A stretch of 64,000 nt of DNA from Roseobacter litoralis Och 149. GTDB taxonomy: Bacteria > Pseudomonadota > Alphaproteobacteria > Rhodobacterales > Rhodobacteraceae. The notes beneath the pieces are model-generated. The model saw only the letters and a program-made list of their open reading frames with translations, did not search any database and was not told the DNA's origin. The position numbers were made by a program, and so were the translations under genes. This document shows positions 36,721-46,704 of this stretch, piece by piece. Each line of letters starts with the position of its first letter. The stretch's first letter is position 1. The stretch lies in the NCBI RefSeq assembly GCF_000154785.2, contig NC_015730.1, forward strand, positions 3,410,001-3,474,000, given 5' to 3'.

Positions 36721-37134
36721 TTACCAGTCCTCGCGGACGACAACACGGGTCTTGATCGGCAGTTTCATCGCCGCAAGGCGCAGGGCCTCACGTGCAACGT
36801 CATCGTTCACACCGTCGATCTCGAACATCACACGACCCGGCTTGACCTTGGCTGCCCAACGGTCAACCGAACCCTTACCTTTACCCATCCGAACTTCGAT
36901 GGGCTTGGCTGTGACCGGCACGTCCGGGAAAATCCGGATCCAGACACGGCCCTGACGTTTCATGTGACGTGTCATCGCGCGGCGTGCCGCTTCGATTTGA
37001 CGTGCAGTGACCCGCTCAGGTTCAGTGGCCTTAAGACCGTAGGTGCCAAAGTTCAGGTCAGACCCGCCCTTTGCAAGACCCTTGATCGAGCCTTTGAACT
37101 GTTTGCGGAATTTAGTGCGTTTTGGTTGTAGCAT
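36721..37134 (-). CDS. rplP: 50S ribosomal protein L16
   Basis: A 137-residue L16 ([20 protein letters not shown], then [20 protein letters not shown] and [20 protein letters not shown]). It shapes the tRNA A-site region of 23S rRNA. It is the last gene of its segment and is followed by a terminator. Normally rpmC would follow directly. Confidence 0.98.
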   Translation of the reverse strand: MLQPKRTKFRKQFKGSIKGLAKGGSDLNFGTYGLKATEPERVTARQIEAARRAMTRHMKRQGRVWIRIFPDVPVTAKPIEVRMGKGKGSVDRWAAKVKPGRVMFEIDGVNDDVAREALRLAAMKLPIKTRVVVREDW

Positions 37135-37147
37135 CTGTCATTCCCCT

Positions 37148-37855
37148 CTAGCGACGACCGCCTGCACCGCGAGGTGCTGGGCCATCCTGGAGTTCCTGTG
37201 CTTTACGGTCACGCGCGGCTGGATCATGTTCCATGATCTCACCTTTAAAGATCCAGGTTTTGATCCCGATGATGCCATAGGCAGTCTTCGCTTCCACATG
37301 TGCGTAATCGATATCGGCGCGCAGTGTGTGCAAGGGCACACGACCCTCACGATACCACTCGGTCCGAGCGATTTCCGCGCCACCCAGACGACCGGCGACA
37401 TTCACACGGATACCGAGGGCACCCATACGCATGGCGTTCTGCACGGCGCGTTTCATGGCACGACGGAAAGAAACCCGGCGTTCCAGCTGCTGCGCAATGC
37501 TCTCACCCACAAGGGCCGCATCCAGCTCAGGCTTGCGCACTTCAACGATGTTGAGGTGCAACTCGCTTGCGGTCATCTTGGCGATCTTCTGGCGCAGACC
37601 TTCAATGTCCGCACCCTTCTTGCCGATGATGACACCGGGGCGTGCTGTGTGGATCGTGACGCGGCACTTTTTGTGCGGACGCTCGATGATCACACGGGCC
37701 ACACCGGCCTGATGACACTCTTTCTTGATGAAATCACGGATCGCGAGGTCTTCCAGCAGAAGGTCCCCGTAATCTTTCGTGTCGGCATACCAGCGGCTGT
37801 CCCACGTGCGGTTCACCTGCAGGCGCATGCCAATCGGATTGACTTTATTACCCAT
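37148..37855 (-). CDS. rpsC: 30S ribosomal protein S3
   Basis: A 235-residue S3 ([20 protein letters not shown]). The KH domain is present ([20 protein letters not shown]), as is the C-terminal [16 protein letters not shown] motif ([20 protein letters not shown]). It overlaps rplV by one base. Confidence 0.98.
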   Translation of the reverse strand: MGNKVNPIGMRLQVNRTWDSRWYADTKDYGDLLLEDLAIRDFIKKECHQAGVARVIIERPHKKCRVTIHTARPGVIIGKKGADIEGLRQKIAKMTASELHLNIVEVRKPELDAALVGESIAQQLERRVSFRRAMKRAVQNAMRMGALGIRVNVAGRLGGAEIARTEWYREGRVPLHTLRADIDYAHVEAKTAYGIIGIKTWIFKGEIMEHDPAARDRKAQELQDGPAPRGAGGRR

Positions 37856-38235
37856 TAGGCTTGCTCCTCAACTTGGCGCACGACGATCGTGATTTCCGAA
37901 AACGGCTTGATGATCTTGCCAAAGCGTCCACGTGCCCGCGGGCGGCCACGTTTCATCGTCAGGTTTTTCCCGACATAGGCTTCTGCAACGATCAGCTCGT
38001 CCACATCAAGGTTGTGGTTGTTTTCGCCATTCGCAATCGCGGACTGAAGGCATTTCTTCACGTCATGTGCGATCCGCTTTTTGGAGAACGTCAGATCCGT
38101 CAACGCCTGTTCCACTTTCTTGCCCCGGATCAAACCAGCAACAAGGTTCAGCTTTTGCGGGCTTGTGCGAAGCATGCGCAGTTTTGCCATTGCTTCATTA
38201 TCAGCCACGCGGCGGGGATTTTTATCCTTGCTCAT
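37855..38235 (-). CDS. rplV: 50S ribosomal protein L22
   Basis: A 126-residue L22 ([20 protein letters not shown]), with the extended loop and the end [20 protein letters not shown]. The tip of the loop lines the peptide tunnel. Start and stop overlap rpsS and rpsC. Confidence 0.98.
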   Translation of the reverse strand: MSKDKNPRRVADNEAMAKLRMLRTSPQKLNLVAGLIRGKKVEQALTDLTFSKKRIAHDVKKCLQSAIANGENNHNLDVDELIVAEAYVGKNLTMKRGRPRARGRFGKIIKPFSEITIVVRQVEEQA

Positions 38236-38510
38236 TTGCGTTTCGCCTTCTTGTCAGCCGCGTGACCGTAGTAGGTCCGCGTCGGTGAATACTCACCAAA
38301 CTTCTGACCAATCATGTCCTCGGTGATGTTGACCGGGATATGTTTGCGGCCGTTGTATACGCCAAACGTCAGGCCCACGAACTGGGGCAGGATTGTCGAG
38401 CGGCGCGACCAGATTTTGATCACTTCGTTGCGACCGCTCTCGCGGGACGCTTCGGCCTTTTTCAACACATAACTGTCGACAAAAGGGCCTTTCCATACTG
38501 AACGAGACAT
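38232..38510 (-). CDS. rpsS: 30S ribosomal protein S19
   Basis: A 92-residue S19 ([20 protein letters not shown], then [20 protein letters not shown] and the tail [20 protein letters not shown]). It lies three bases after rplB. Confidence 0.98.
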   Translation of the reverse strand: MSRSVWKGPFVDSYVLKKAEASRESGRNEVIKIWSRRSTILPQFVGLTFGVYNGRKHIPVNITEDMIGQKFGEYSPTRTYYGHAADKKAKRK

Positions 38511-38513
38511 ATT

Positions 38514-39356
38514 TTAACGCCCCTTCTTCTTGGCGTGACGCGAGCGGATGATCAGCTGGCTAGACGCTTTTTTCTTGTTCCGGGTTTTTGCACCCTTTGT
38601 CGGCTTGCCCCAAGGGGTAACCGGGTGACGACCACCAGAGGTCCGGCCTTCACCACCACCATGCGGGTGATCGATCGGGTTCATCACGACACCACGCACA
38701 GACGGGCGAACGCCCTTGTGACGCATGCGGCCCGCTTTACCGTAGTTCTGGTTGGAGTTGTCGGGGTTGGACACAGCACCAACGGTGGCCATGCATTCCT
38801 GACGTACGAGACGCAATTCGCCGCTGCTCAGACGGATCTGAGCATAGCCGCCATCACGGCCCACGAACTGGGCGTAAGTCCCCGCAGCACGGGCAATCTG
38901 ACCGCCTTTGCCGGGCTTCATCTCGATGTTGTGGATGATCGTCCCGATGGGCATGCCAGAGAAAGGCATCGCGTTACCGGGTTTGATGTCCGCTTTTTGC
39001 GACGCAACCACAGTGTCACCCACGGCCAGACGCTGAGGGGCCAGGATGTAGGCCTGCTCACCATCTTCGTATTTGACGAGGGCGATGAAGGCTGTGCGGT
39101 TGGGGTCATATTCGATGCGCTCGACCGTGGCCGCCACATCCATCTTGTTCCGTTTGAAATCTACGATACGGTAAAGGCGCTTTGCCCCACCGCCTTTTCG
39201 ACGCATCGTGATCCGTCCGGTGTTGTTCCGTCCGCCATGTTTGGACAAGCCTTCAGTGAGGGCTTTGACCGGGCGGCCTTTCCAGAGCTCCGAACGGTCG
39301 ATCAGTACCAGCCCACGCTGGCCCGGCGTCGTCGGTTTATACGACTTGAGTGCCAT
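38514..39356 (-). CDS. rplB: 50S ribosomal protein L2
   Basis: A 280-residue L2, needed for subunit joining and peptidyl transfer. The start [20 protein letters not shown] is conserved, so I used the ATG at 39356. The C-terminal [20 protein letters not shown] holds the conserved His. It heads the rplB-rplP segment. rplW, normally just upstream, is 2.7 kb away. Confidence 0.98.
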   Translation of the reverse strand: MALKSYKPTTPGQRGLVLIDRSELWKGRPVKALTEGLSKHGGRNNTGRITMRRKGGGAKRLYRIVDFKRNKMDVAATVERIEYDPNRTAFIALVKYEDGEQAYILAPQRLAVGDTVVASQKADIKPGNAMPFSGMPIGTIIHNIEMKPGKGGQIARAAGTYAQFVGRDGGYAQIRLSSGELRLVRQECMATVGAVSNPDNSNQNYGKAGRMRHKGVRPSVRGVVMNPIDHPHGGGEGRTSGGRHPVTPWGKPTKGAKTRNKKKASSQLIIRSRHAKKKGR

Positions 39357-39795
39357 GTTGTCTGTCTTCCGTTTTGCTATGCGCCGGGTCTCCCCGGCGA
39401 TGGTATGAAGGCCCCCGTAGGTGCCCAAGTTAGTAAGGTCGCTGACGACCAAAAACACGAACCCCGGACGAATCCGGGGCTGATGGTGTTGCGACTGATA
39501 AGTTGCCTCGCCCCCGTCGTCAAGGCGCTAAGCAAAAACGCAACACGCAAGCTCCGCCATTGGGCTTGATCGCACCGCGATGATCCAAAACCTACTGTGC
39601 AAACCCCTATTGCACGATCCAAACAGCTAATGGTTCAAAGCGGTCTCCATACCAAGCTGGCTTGTCAAAATGCTTCAGTTTTGTACCATCGTTCACAGAT
39701 TCGACGCGCAAGGGCGTTGCCGCGCTTCGGATTTTATAGCGCGCACAACTCGCCGCGCGACATATTGAAAAACGTCCTTAAAGGAAGTGCTTCTT
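39357..39795. other. Gene-free region upstream of rplB
   Basis: About 440 bases that should hold the rplB promoter (-) and the promoter of the small secreted protein (+). A hairpin with a T run lies at 39462-39479. AAGGAAG at 39781-39787 is the RBS for the + gene. Nothing else stands out. Confidence 0.5.
39462..39479 (-). promoter_or_regulatory. Hairpin plus T run in the rplB leader
   Basis: A 7-bp stem (CCCCGGA / TCCGGGG) with a CGAA loop on +. On the - strand a T5 run follows after about six bases. It is 106 bases upstream of the rplB start. It may be an attenuator of the rplB segment or a terminator relic from upstream transcription. Confidence 0.5.
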
Positions 39796-40179
39796 ATGAT
39801 GAAATTTAAATTACTCACTTTCGCAACCGCCTTCGTGTTCTTGGGTGCGACAACTGCGATCGCAGCATGTGACGGTGCTTCGGGTCGCGGCTGGGCCAGC
39901 GGAAATGGCAAAGGCAGTTACGAAATGACATCCGGTGCGAAACGGTGCGAGATTCCTTTCGTCAACTTCTTCTCGAACAATGGCAACACCCGGACACCGG
40001 CAAAGGAGGTCACCTTGCGTCGAGCACCCAAGTCCGGGACCATATCCCTTTCATCCTCGGGGATCATCTATACTCCAAACGCAGGGTTCACAGGGAAAGA
40101 CCGGTTTTGCACAGTCAATAGAAATAGCGCGTTCGAAGGCCAGACATTATCGGGCTGCATCACTGTGACGGTCAAGTAG
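39796..40179 (+). CDS. Small secreted protein with a bacterial Ig/cadherin-like domain
   Basis: A 127-residue protein. The signal peptide is MMKFKLLTFATAFVFLGATT with cleavage near AIA-ACDG. The mature part has a sequence like that of tandem Ig-like repeats in adhesins (SGTISLSSSGIIYTPNAGFT, then GKDRFCTV and CITVTVK at the end), but only one copy. Five Cys could form disulfides. I used the ATG at 39796 with AAGGAAG upstream. It stands alone in the rplB-rplW gap. Role unknown, perhaps surface or envelope. Confidence 0.75.
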   Translation: MMKFKLLTFATAFVFLGATTAIAACDGASGRGWASGNGKGSYEMTSGAKRCEIPFVNFFSNNGNTRTPAKEVTLRRAPKSGTISLSSSGIIYTPNAGFTGKDRFCTVNRNSAFEGQTLSGCITVTVK

Positions 40180-40388
40180 CGCCAGAGAAGCGGTGCTCAT
40201 GTATCTCGGGTATGTCTTCTTGCGGGACACTCGTGGTCGCTTCCCCCAGAAGCGTCAAAACGCACTGGATAGCTTTATATGTGTTTATCCGGCGCTTGAG
40301 ATGCAAACCGCCGTAGTCATCAAGCATACAAAGCGAAGCTGCGTGTCAGCGTGTTGCCAGATTACAGATACAATCGCGGTTTTTTCAA

Positions 40389-41309
40389 TCAGAACCTGAA
40401 CCGCACGGCCAATCCGCCCAGCGGGGCTGTGTCGTAAGACTGGCTGCTGATTTGGTTGCCAGAGGCGTCGTCCAACCTGAGCCGCCCGTCGAATTCTGCT
40501 CCGACAAATGCACTAAACGACATGCCGGGGTTCGGGTTGTACTGGTAGGAAATCACGACAGGGATGCTTTCATCCTCGCCCACACCATTGGGGGCAAGGC
40601 CCGTATCATCGAGCCGGAAACGAACGCTTTCGGACCGCGCAGACAGGGAAAGCTGGGACGTATCACTCAGTTTGTACCCCAAAGTCAAACCCGGACCACC
40701 CGTTGCACCAAGGCCCGCGCCCGTGTTCAGGTTCCAGCGTTCGTTGATGTCCCAGTTCACCAAGAGCGCCGGAAAGAAGTCCGCACCGCTTTCCTCCAAC
40801 TGGCTATATGCACCAAAGGCAGGGCCAATTGTCAGGCTATCACTGATTTTCCATGCGACGCCACCAAAGATACCATAGGTCGTGCTGTCTGATTTATCGG
40901 CGCCGCTTTCGTAATCCCACCGAACCTGCGGAGACAAGAACACGGTTGCCGTTTCACTCGCACGAAAACGTGTCGGGATTGAAATGCGGATGTCCTGAAT
41001 ATCATCCCACGGCCGTTGCACGGCATCGCCAAAGTCATAATCGAACACGCCGAAGCTGGCGGAAAAACCAACAGATGCATCGTTGTCCAAGCCGTAAATG
41101 GCACTCCCACGCACAAATGTCCGGGATGAGGAAAAGCTGCCGCCCTTGCTGAGATCGGTATCTCCCTGGAAAACGGTGAGTGCGTCAACCTGAGTGCTCC
41201 ACCCAGTGCGCTCTTGCGCAGCGGCCAGGGAGCTAACGGCGCAGAATACGACGGCGCAAAGGATCGATTTCAAAAGAAGACCTGTGCGCACAACGTATTT
41301 CTCCGTCAT
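40389..41309 (-). CDS. Outer-membrane beta-barrel protein, DUF6268-like
   Basis: A 306-residue protein with a signal peptide (KSILCAVVFCAVSSLAAAQE). Alternating hydrophobic/polar strands follow to the end, finishing in an aromatic residue (GLAVRFRF), the mark of outer-membrane barrels. The pattern of WDDIQDIRISIPTRFRASET and YELSAT-like strands resembles the DUF6268 group, but I am unsure of the family. Substrate or function unknown. It lies in the rplB-rplW gap. Confidence 0.72.
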   Translation of the reverse strand: MTEKYVVRTGLLLKSILCAVVFCAVSSLAAAQERTGWSTQVDALTVFQGDTDLSKGGSFSSSRTFVRGSAIYGLDNDASVGFSASFGVFDYDFGDAVQRPWDDIQDIRISIPTRFRASETATVFLSPQVRWDYESGADKSDSTTYGIFGGVAWKISDSLTIGPAFGAYSQLEESGADFFPALLVNWDINERWNLNTGAGLGATGGPGLTLGYKLSDTSQLSLSARSESVRFRLDDTGLAPNGVGEDESIPVVISYQYNPNPGMSFSAFVGAEFDGRLRLDDASGNQISSQSYDTAPLGGLAVRFRF

Positions 41310-41522
41310 TCTTGGGCTAATTCAGCAAACTAACGCCCTGTGATCCATATTCAATGATCGCGCCGGACAAACATCACAGTCTTTGCGGCATTGGACCGCT
41401 CCCTTGCGTGCACCGTTCACCGCAAACACACTGTTGGACAGGGCTCACTTGACCTTCGACATAGGGGTCAGAGCTTTCGCTACATAGGGTTGGAAAGGCA
41501 GCACCAGATTGCCAGAACCAAA

Positions 41523-41552
41523 ACGGGCGCACCCTCTCGGATACGCCCGTTC
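41523..41552 (-). terminator. Intrinsic terminator after cspA
   Basis: An 8-bp stem (AACGGGCG / CGCCCGTT) with a 14-base loop, and TTTTGG on the - strand. It lies 39 bases beyond the cspA stop. Confidence 0.8.
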
Positions 41553-41590
41553 AATTTTCTCAAGCATCATCCCCCGAAAGGGATACAGGC

Positions 41591-41797
41591 TTAAGCCAGT
41601 GCGAGGTTCGACGCGCTTTCGCGACCGTCGCGGCCTGCTTCGATGTCGAATGTTACTTTCTGGTCATCGCTCAGACCCGTAAGGCCTGCCCGCTCGACTG
41701 CAGAGATGTGTACAAACACGTCTTTGCTGCCGCCATCGGGCGCAATAAAACCAAAACCTTTAGTTGAGTTAAACCATTTGACGGTGCCAGTAGCCAT
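41591..41797 (-). CDS. cspA: Cold shock protein CspA family
   Basis: A 68-residue cold-shock domain protein. RNP1 is [11 protein letters not shown] and RNP2 is [10 protein letters not shown]. It binds single-stranded RNA or DNA and melts mRNA structure. The 5' region of about 200 bases before it (41798-42015) may be a long leader of the kind that regulates cspA genes. It ends with a terminator of its own. The last residues (ESASNLALA) are typical of alphaproteobacterial members. Confidence 0.95.
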   Translation of the reverse strand: MATGTVKWFNSTKGFGFIAPDGGSKDVFVHISAVERAGLTGLSDDQKVTFDIEAGRDGRESASNLALA

Positions 41798-42019
41798 CGT
41801 CGTACTCCTAAATTAAGGCTGCCCACATTATGCGGCAGCTCGGCTAAGTCCCTGAAAGATCGTATGACTGGGCCGTTAGGAGCAGAAATTCCGATAGATA
41901 GATCAACGTCGCACCTGTCCCTTACAATGCAATTAAACGAATAGCAAGAAGTTTAAACACAGATCGCAACTTAGCCTTGATCGCGATCCTTGCAGGAAAG
42001 CCCACAAGCCACGAAAAAA

Positions 42020-42041
42020 GGCCCCTGAACGAACAGGGGCC
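42020..42041 (-). terminator. Intrinsic terminator after rplW
   Basis: An 8-bp stem (GGCCCCTG / CAGGGGCC) with a 6-base loop, and a TTTTTT run on the - strand. It lies 26 bases beyond the rplW stop and ends the rpsJ-rplW segment before rplB. Confidence 0.88.
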
Positions 42042-42066
42042 CTTCTTTGTTCAGCTGTCGCTCTGA

Positions 42067-42363
42067 TTACAGACCGGTAGACACATCAATCGTGTTGCCA
42101 GCTTCCAGAGTCACATAGGCTTTCTTGACGTCTTTGCGTTTGCCGAGTTGGCCACGGAAGCGTTTTACTTTGCCTTTGGTGATCGTGGTGTTGACCGCTT
42201 TGACCTTCACACCAAAGAGCGCCTCAACGGCTTCCTTGATCTGGGGTTTATTGCTGTCGATCGCAACTTCGAACACAACCGCGCCGTTCTCGGACGTCAT
42301 GGTTGCTTTCTCGGTAATGATCGGCTTGCGGATCACATCGTAATGTTCAGCTTTGGCGCTCAT
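42067..42363 (-). CDS. rplW: 50S ribosomal protein L23
   Basis: A 98-residue L23, the docking site for trigger factor and SRP at the tunnel exit. [20 protein letters not shown] and [20 protein letters not shown] are diagnostic. The start overlaps rplD by four bases. A terminator follows, so rplB is not cotranscribed. Confidence 0.98.
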   Translation of the reverse strand: MSAKAEHYDVIRKPIITEKATMTSENGAVVFEVAIDSNKPQIKEAVEALFGVKVKAVNTTITKGKVKRFRGQLGKRKDVKKAYVTLEAGNTIDVSTGL

Positions 42364-42977
42364 TTCAAACGGGCCTCCAGTGCTTCGACTCCCGCCTTCG
42401 TGATCACCAGAGTGTCACGCTTGAGGATGTCATATACGTTTGCGCCCATTGTCGGCAGGATATCCAGACCGTCAATGTTGCGCGCGGCTTGTGCAAAAGT
42501 CTCGTTGACTGTCGCGCCATCGATGATCAGCGCACGTTTCCAGCCGAGGTTTGCAACCTGCTTGGCCAGAGCGGACGTTTTCCCATCGGAAGACACGTCA
42601 TCAATGATAACCAGCTCGCCCGCTTTCATCTTTGCAGACAAAGCATGGCACAGACCCAACTTGCGGAACTTCTTGGTCAGCTCGTGACCGTGGCTACGCA
42701 CTTTGGGGCCTTTGTACACACCACCACCGCGAAAGATCGGTGCAGAACGCGCGCCGTGGCGTGCGCCGCCGGTGCCTTTCTGACGATAGATCTTCTTGGT
42801 GGAATAGTTGACTTCGGACCGTGTCTTGACCTTGTGCGTCCCTGCTTGCGCATTGTTACGCTGCCAGCGTACGACGCGGTGCAGGATATCGGCACGTGGT
42901 TCCAGACCGAAAAGCGCTTCGTCAAGGTCTACGGACCCGGCTTTTGCGCCGTCAAGTTTGATGACATCGAGTTTCAT
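42360..42977 (-). CDS. rplD: 50S ribosomal protein L4
   Basis: A 205-residue L4. The loop segment [20 protein letters not shown] followed by [16 protein letters not shown] is conserved. In E. coli L4 represses the S10 operon. A matching leader was not identified. It overlaps rplC and rplW by four bases each. Confidence 0.98.
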   Translation of the reverse strand: MKLDVIKLDGAKAGSVDLDEALFGLEPRADILHRVVRWQRNNAQAGTHKVKTRSEVNYSTKKIYRQKGTGGARHGARSAPIFRGGGVYKGPKVRSHGHELTKKFRKLGLCHALSAKMKAGELVIIDDVSSDGKTSALAKQVANLGWKRALIIDGATVNETFAQAARNIDGLDILPTMGANVYDILKRDTLVITKAGVEALEARLK

Positions 42978-43834
42978 GCGTCACCTTCTTTCTTTTCTGC
43001 GGCTTCAGCTTCGGCAACCGTGTCGGTCTTGGCTTCTGCGGCTTCTGCAGCTTCCATCGCGGCCTGCTCTTCTGCGGCTGCGGCGGCTGCAGCGGCTTCT
43101 GCTTCGGCGGCTGCGGCTGCGGCTGCAGCTTCTGCGGCTTTCTCAGCTTCTTCGGCTGCAGATTTCAGAGCGGCGGGCAGAATGGCATTTTCAGGGAATG
43201 GCTTTTTCACCGCATCCTTGACAGTCACCCATCCACCTTTGGAACCGGGCACAGCACCTTTGACCATGATAAGTCCACGATCGGCATCCGTGCGCACAAC
43301 CTGAAGGTTTTGCGTTGTCACACGGGCAGCCCCCATATGGCCGGCCATTTTCTTGCCTTTGAAAACCTTACCCGGATCCTGACACTGACCAGTGGAGCCA
43401 TGCGAACGGTGCGAAATCGACACACCGTGCGTCGCGCGCAAACCGCCAAAGTTGTGGCGCTTCATCGCACCGGCAAAACCCTTACCAATCGAGGTGCCCG
43501 CTACGTCAACGAACTGCCCTTCAAAGTAATGGTTGGCGGTGATCTCTTCACCGACACCGATCAGGTTCTCAGCATCCACGCGGAATTCAGCAACCTTGCG
43601 CTTGGGTTCTACCTTCGCTGCTGCGAAGTGCCCACGCATGGCCTGAGATGTCCGCTTGGCTTTGGCCGTACCAGCGCCGAGTTGAACGGCTGAATAGCCA
43701 TCCTTGTCAGACGTCCGTTGAGCCACAACCTGAAGCTTGTCGAGTTGAAGAACGGTCACAGGAATCTGCTTCCCGTCTTCCATGAACAGCCGGGTCATCC
43801 CGACCTTTTTTGCAATAACGCCTGAGCGCAACAT
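42974..43834 (-). CDS. rplC: 50S ribosomal protein L3 with an Ala/Glu-rich C-terminal tail
   Basis: A 286-residue L3. The core ([60 protein letters not shown]) is normal. From about residue 225 a tail of roughly 60 residues is almost only Ala and Glu with a few Lys, longer than in most bacteria, where L3 is near 210 residues. The DNA there is a run of GCN/GAN codons. The tail may be solvent-exposed. The RBS is GGAGGGTAA. Confidence 0.97.
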   Translation of the reverse strand: MLRSGVIAKKVGMTRLFMEDGKQIPVTVLQLDKLQVVAQRTSDKDGYSAVQLGAGTAKAKRTSQAMRGHFAAAKVEPKRKVAEFRVDAENLIGVGEEITANHYFEGQFVDVAGTSIGKGFAGAMKRHNFGGLRATHGVSISHRSHGSTGQCQDPGKVFKGKKMAGHMGAARVTTQNLQVVRTDADRGLIMVKGAVPGSKGGWVTVKDAVKKPFPENAILPAALKSAAEEAEKAAEAAAAAAAAEAEAAAAAAAAEEQAAMEAAEAAEAKTDTVAEAEAAEKKEGDA

Positions 43835-43854
43835 AATAATTACCCTCCTGAGGC

Positions 43855-44172
43855 TTACGACTGCAGTTTGATCTCGACGTCCACACCAGCGGCCAGGTCG
43901 AGCTTCATCAGCGCGTCCACGGTCTGGGGGGTCGGATCAACAATATCCAGCAAACGCTTGTGCGTGCGGATTTCGAACTGATCACGGGATTTCTTGTCAA
44001 CGTGGGGGCCACGCAGAACGGTGAATTTTTCGATCTTGTTGGGCAGTGGAATGGGTCCACGCACAGAAGCACCGGTCCGCTTTGCGGTATTCACGATCTC
44101 TTGTGTGGAAGTATCCAGCACCCGGTAATCAAACGCCTTCAGGCGAATACGGATGTTTTGGCTCTGAGCCAT
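43855..44172 (-). CDS. rpsJ: 30S ribosomal protein S10
   Basis: A 105-residue S10 (also transcription factor NusE). [20 protein letters not shown] and [20 protein letters not shown] are conserved. I used the ATG at 44172, since AAGGG has good spacing there; the ATG at 44178 is only two bases from it. It heads the S10 segment. tuf lies upstream but not adjacent. Confidence 0.97.
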   Translation of the reverse strand: MAQSQNIRIRLKAFDYRVLDTSTQEIVNTAKRTGASVRGPIPLPNKIEKFTVLRGPHVDKKSRDQFEIRTHKRLLDIVDPTPQTVDALMKLDLAAGVDVEIKLQS

Positions 44173-44536
44173 ATGCATATCCCTTAAATTGGGGATCTTA
44201 ACGGATTGGAGGACATACGCTCATCGCATACCCTCATCGCGTCTTTTCAAAACCAGAACAGGGCACGGTAGGCCGCACCCTCCAAAGGTTAGCGCCGTTT
44301 AGGCGGAGTCGGCGAGAAAGGCAATGGGGTATGACGTAATTCTCTGCCATTAGTTTTCTCACTGTCATACAGCCGGTCATCAGCGGGACTGAAAGAGCGA
44401 GAGTATAGGGGGCCGGTCCGCCAAGGCATAGCCCGCAAAAACATAAACGCGCCTTCTGGTGCGCAGTCTGTTTGGTTGCTAGGCTGAGCTTGGAAAGCAC
44501 CACACTATGCGTTCATACACTTGGGGAGGATACGAA
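44173..44536. promoter_or_regulatory. Divergent region between rpsJ and the DJ-1/PfpI gene
   Basis: About 360 bases with the presumed S10-segment promoter (-) and the DJ-1 gene promoter (+). A 13-bp tandem repeat lies at 44214-44239 (CATACGCTCATCG, then CATACCCTCATCG, one mismatch). No clear L4-binding hairpin was recognised. Confidence 0.5.
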
Positions 44537-45148
44537 ATGAATGGCAAGAAAATCCTGATGCTCATCGGCGAGTACTCAGAAGAATATGAAATTTTTGTCG
44601 TCCAACAGGCGATGGAAGCTGTCGGACATACCGTTCACATCATCTGCCCCGAGACCAAAAAAGGGGATCGCGTCACAACCAGCGTACATGACTTCGGGCC
44701 GGGCGTCATGACCTGGACAGAACACAAAGGCCATGCCGTCGAGGTCGATGTGGATTTTGACCGTGTGGATACATCGGCTTACGATTCCGTCTATATCGCA
44801 GGCGGGCGCGGTCCAGAATACATTCGCACCTATCCCAGAGTGCGCGAAATCGTGCGGGAGTTCCATCGCGACGACAAGCCGATCGCCTCCATCTGTCATG
44901 GCCTGCAGGTTTTGATCGCAGTGCCGGAAGTCATTGCGGGCAAAAAGGTCTCCGGTCTTTTCACGGTCGAGCCCGAAGTCGCGTTGACGGATGCAACCTA
45001 CGTCAAAATCGGCCCCAAGGCCGCCTTGCGTGACGGTAATCTTGTGACCGCAGAAGGCTGGACAGCACTGGCAGCGTTTATCCGCGAGTATCTGGTGCTG
45101 CTGGGAACGGAGATCGTGCACAAGGACATCGCGCCAGCGGCGGAGTAA
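44537..45148 (+). CDS. DJ-1/PfpI family protein
   Basis: A 203-residue class I glutamine amidotransferase-like protein. The nucleophile elbow Cys is in ASICHGLQVL, with the acidic partner in MLIGEYSEEYEIF and YIAGGRGPEYI. Family members are deglycases, proteases or chaperones; the activity here is not known. I set the start at 44537, where GGGGAGG precedes MNGKKILML, inside a longer frame. It is a single gene between rpsJ and tuf and is followed by a shared terminator. Confidence 0.88.
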   Translation: MNGKKILMLIGEYSEEYEIFVVQQAMEAVGHTVHIICPETKKGDRVTTSVHDFGPGVMTWTEHKGHAVEVDVDFDRVDTSAYDSVYIAGGRGPEYIRTYPRVREIVREFHRDDKPIASICHGLQVLIAVPEVIAGKKVSGLFTVEPEVALTDATYVKIGPKAALRDGNLVTAEGWTALAAFIREYLVLLGTEIVHKDIAPAAE

Positions 45149-45265
45149 GGCCAGTGCCACAGCCGAAACTCAGATAAAATAATTTTTCTGGTAGCCGATA
45201 ATGACGTAACCGCAGTTCAAACGTCCAGTTTGCTCCGCAGTCTTGCGGCTCTCTTGAAAAAACGC

Positions 45266-45293
45266 AAAGCCGCAGTGATTTCACTGCGGCTTT
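45266..45293. terminator. Bidirectional terminator between the DJ-1 gene and tuf
   Basis: A 13-bp perfect stem (AAAGCCGCAGTGA / TCACTGCGGCTTT) closed by a TT loop, with T-rich flanks on both strands. It serves the DJ-1 gene (+) and tuf (-, 120 bases past the tuf stop). Confidence 0.88.
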
Positions 45294-45415
45294 TGTTGTT
45301 ATCGGTTTCCGCCATGCGCGGGGCCTTTCGCGGGGAAGGGCTTGGGCGCGCAGGGCGGCTGAGTTACCAGTTCACTCCGTAATCTTTGACACGCCTTTTT
45401 GTGCGCGTATCGGGA

Positions 45416-46591
45416 TTACTCGGTGATTTTGGACACGACGCCGGCGCCGACGGTGCGGCCGCCTTCGCGGATCGCAAAGCGCAGGCCCTGCTCCATCGCG
45501 ATCGGTGCGATCAGCTCAACACCAAAGCTCACGTTGTCGCCCGGCATCACCATTTCAGTGCCCTCGGCCAGCTGAACCGTGCCCGTCACATCCGTTGTGC
45601 GGAAGTAGAACTGGGGGCGATAGTTCGCAAAGAACGGCGTGTGGCGGCCGCCCTCGTCCTTGGTGAGGATATAGGCCTCGGCTTCGAACTTGGTGTGTGG
45701 CTTGACCGAACCCGGCTTGCACAGAACCTGACCACGCTCAACCGCTTCACGGTCGATACCGCGCAGCAATGCGCCGATGTTGTCGCCGGCTTCACCGCGA
45801 TCCAGCAGCTTGCGGAACATCTCAACACCCGTACATGTTGTGGTCTGGGTGTCCTTGATCCCCACGATCTCGATGTTGTCGCCAACATTGATCACGCCAC
45901 GCTCAACACGGCCCGTCACAACAGTCCCGCGACCGGAAATCGAGAACACGTCCTCAACCGGCATCAGGAACGGCTGGTCAATCGCACGCTCAGGCGTCGG
46001 GATGAACTCATCCACGGCGGCCATCAGCTTGCGGATCGCCTCTTCGCCGATCTCTGGATCACGCCCTTCCATCGCCGCCAGCGCGGAGCCGGGGATCACA
46101 GGAATGTCGTCGCCCGGATAGTCATAGGAAGACAGCAATTCGCGGATTTCCATCTCGACCAGCTCGAGCAGTTCCTCGTCGTCGACCTGATCCACTTTGT
46201 TCATGAAAACAACCATCGTCGGGATGCCAACCTGGCGGCCCAAGAGGATGTGCTCGCGCGTCTGGGGCATCGGGCCGTCGGCCGCGTTCACAACCAGGAT
46301 CGCGCCGTCCATCTGCGCAGCACCAGTGATCATGTTCTTGACGTAATCCGCGTGACCGGGGCAATCCACGTGCGCGTAGTGACGCGCTTCGGTTTCATAC
46401 TCAACGTGCGCTGTCGAGATCGTGATCCCGCGGGCTTTCTCCTCAGGCGCGCCATCAATCTGGTCATACGCCTGAAAATCACCAAAATACTTCGTAATCG
46501 CAGCCGTCAGCGTCGTCTTGCCGTGGTCAACGTGACCAATCGTGCCAATGTTAACATGCGGTTTATTACGTTCAAACTTTGCCTTTGCCAT
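45416..46591 (-). CDS. tuf: Elongation factor Tu
   Basis: A 391-residue EF-Tu, which brings aminoacyl-tRNA to the ribosome. G1 [11 protein letters not shown]3 [20 protein letters not shown] and G4 NKVD are present, and the C-terminal barrel ends with [15 protein letters not shown]. Many alphaproteobacteria have two tuf copies; only one is seen here. It is not joined to rpsJ or fusA: the DJ-1 gene lies downstream and the lipoprotein gene upstream. Confidence 0.98.
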   Translation of the reverse strand: MAKAKFERNKPHVNIGTIGHVDHGKTTLTAAITKYFGDFQAYDQIDGAPEEKARGITISTAHVEYETEARHYAHVDCPGHADYVKNMITGAAQMDGAILVVNAADGPMPQTREHILLGRQVGIPTMVVFMNKVDQVDDEELLELVEMEIRELLSSYDYPGDDIPVIPGSALAAMEGRDPEIGEEAIRKLMAAVDEFIPTPERAIDQPFLMPVEDVFSISGRGTVVTGRVERGVINVGDNIEIVGIKDTQTTTCTGVEMFRKLLDRGEAGDNIGALLRGIDREAVERGQVLCKPGSVKPHTKFEAEAYILTKDEGGRHTPFFANYRPQFYFRTTDVTGTVQLAEGTEMVMPGDNVSFGVELIAPIAMEQGLRFAIREGGRTVGAGVVSKITE

Positions 46592-46658
46592 GATGAGAGG
46601 CGCCTTTTTGCTGTCAGCGGGTCACCATGCGCGACCCTGTCCCAATGATATGGCGGGC

Positions 46659-46687
46659 GATGTATTGTGAACTGAGGGGAAAATCAA
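46659..46687 (-). promoter_or_regulatory. Candidate tuf promoter
   Basis: On the - strand TTGATT (46687-46682), then a 17-base spacer and TACATC (46664-46659), about 70 bases before the tuf start. The -10 is weak. The reading is by eye only. Confidence 0.35.
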
Positions 46688-46704
46688 GCGCGACTTGACG
46701 TAGT

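Noticed and set aside
45386-46648. 420-codon open frame on + opposite tuf
   Set aside because: A mirror of EF-Tu codon bias. The translation has no domain and tuf is certain.
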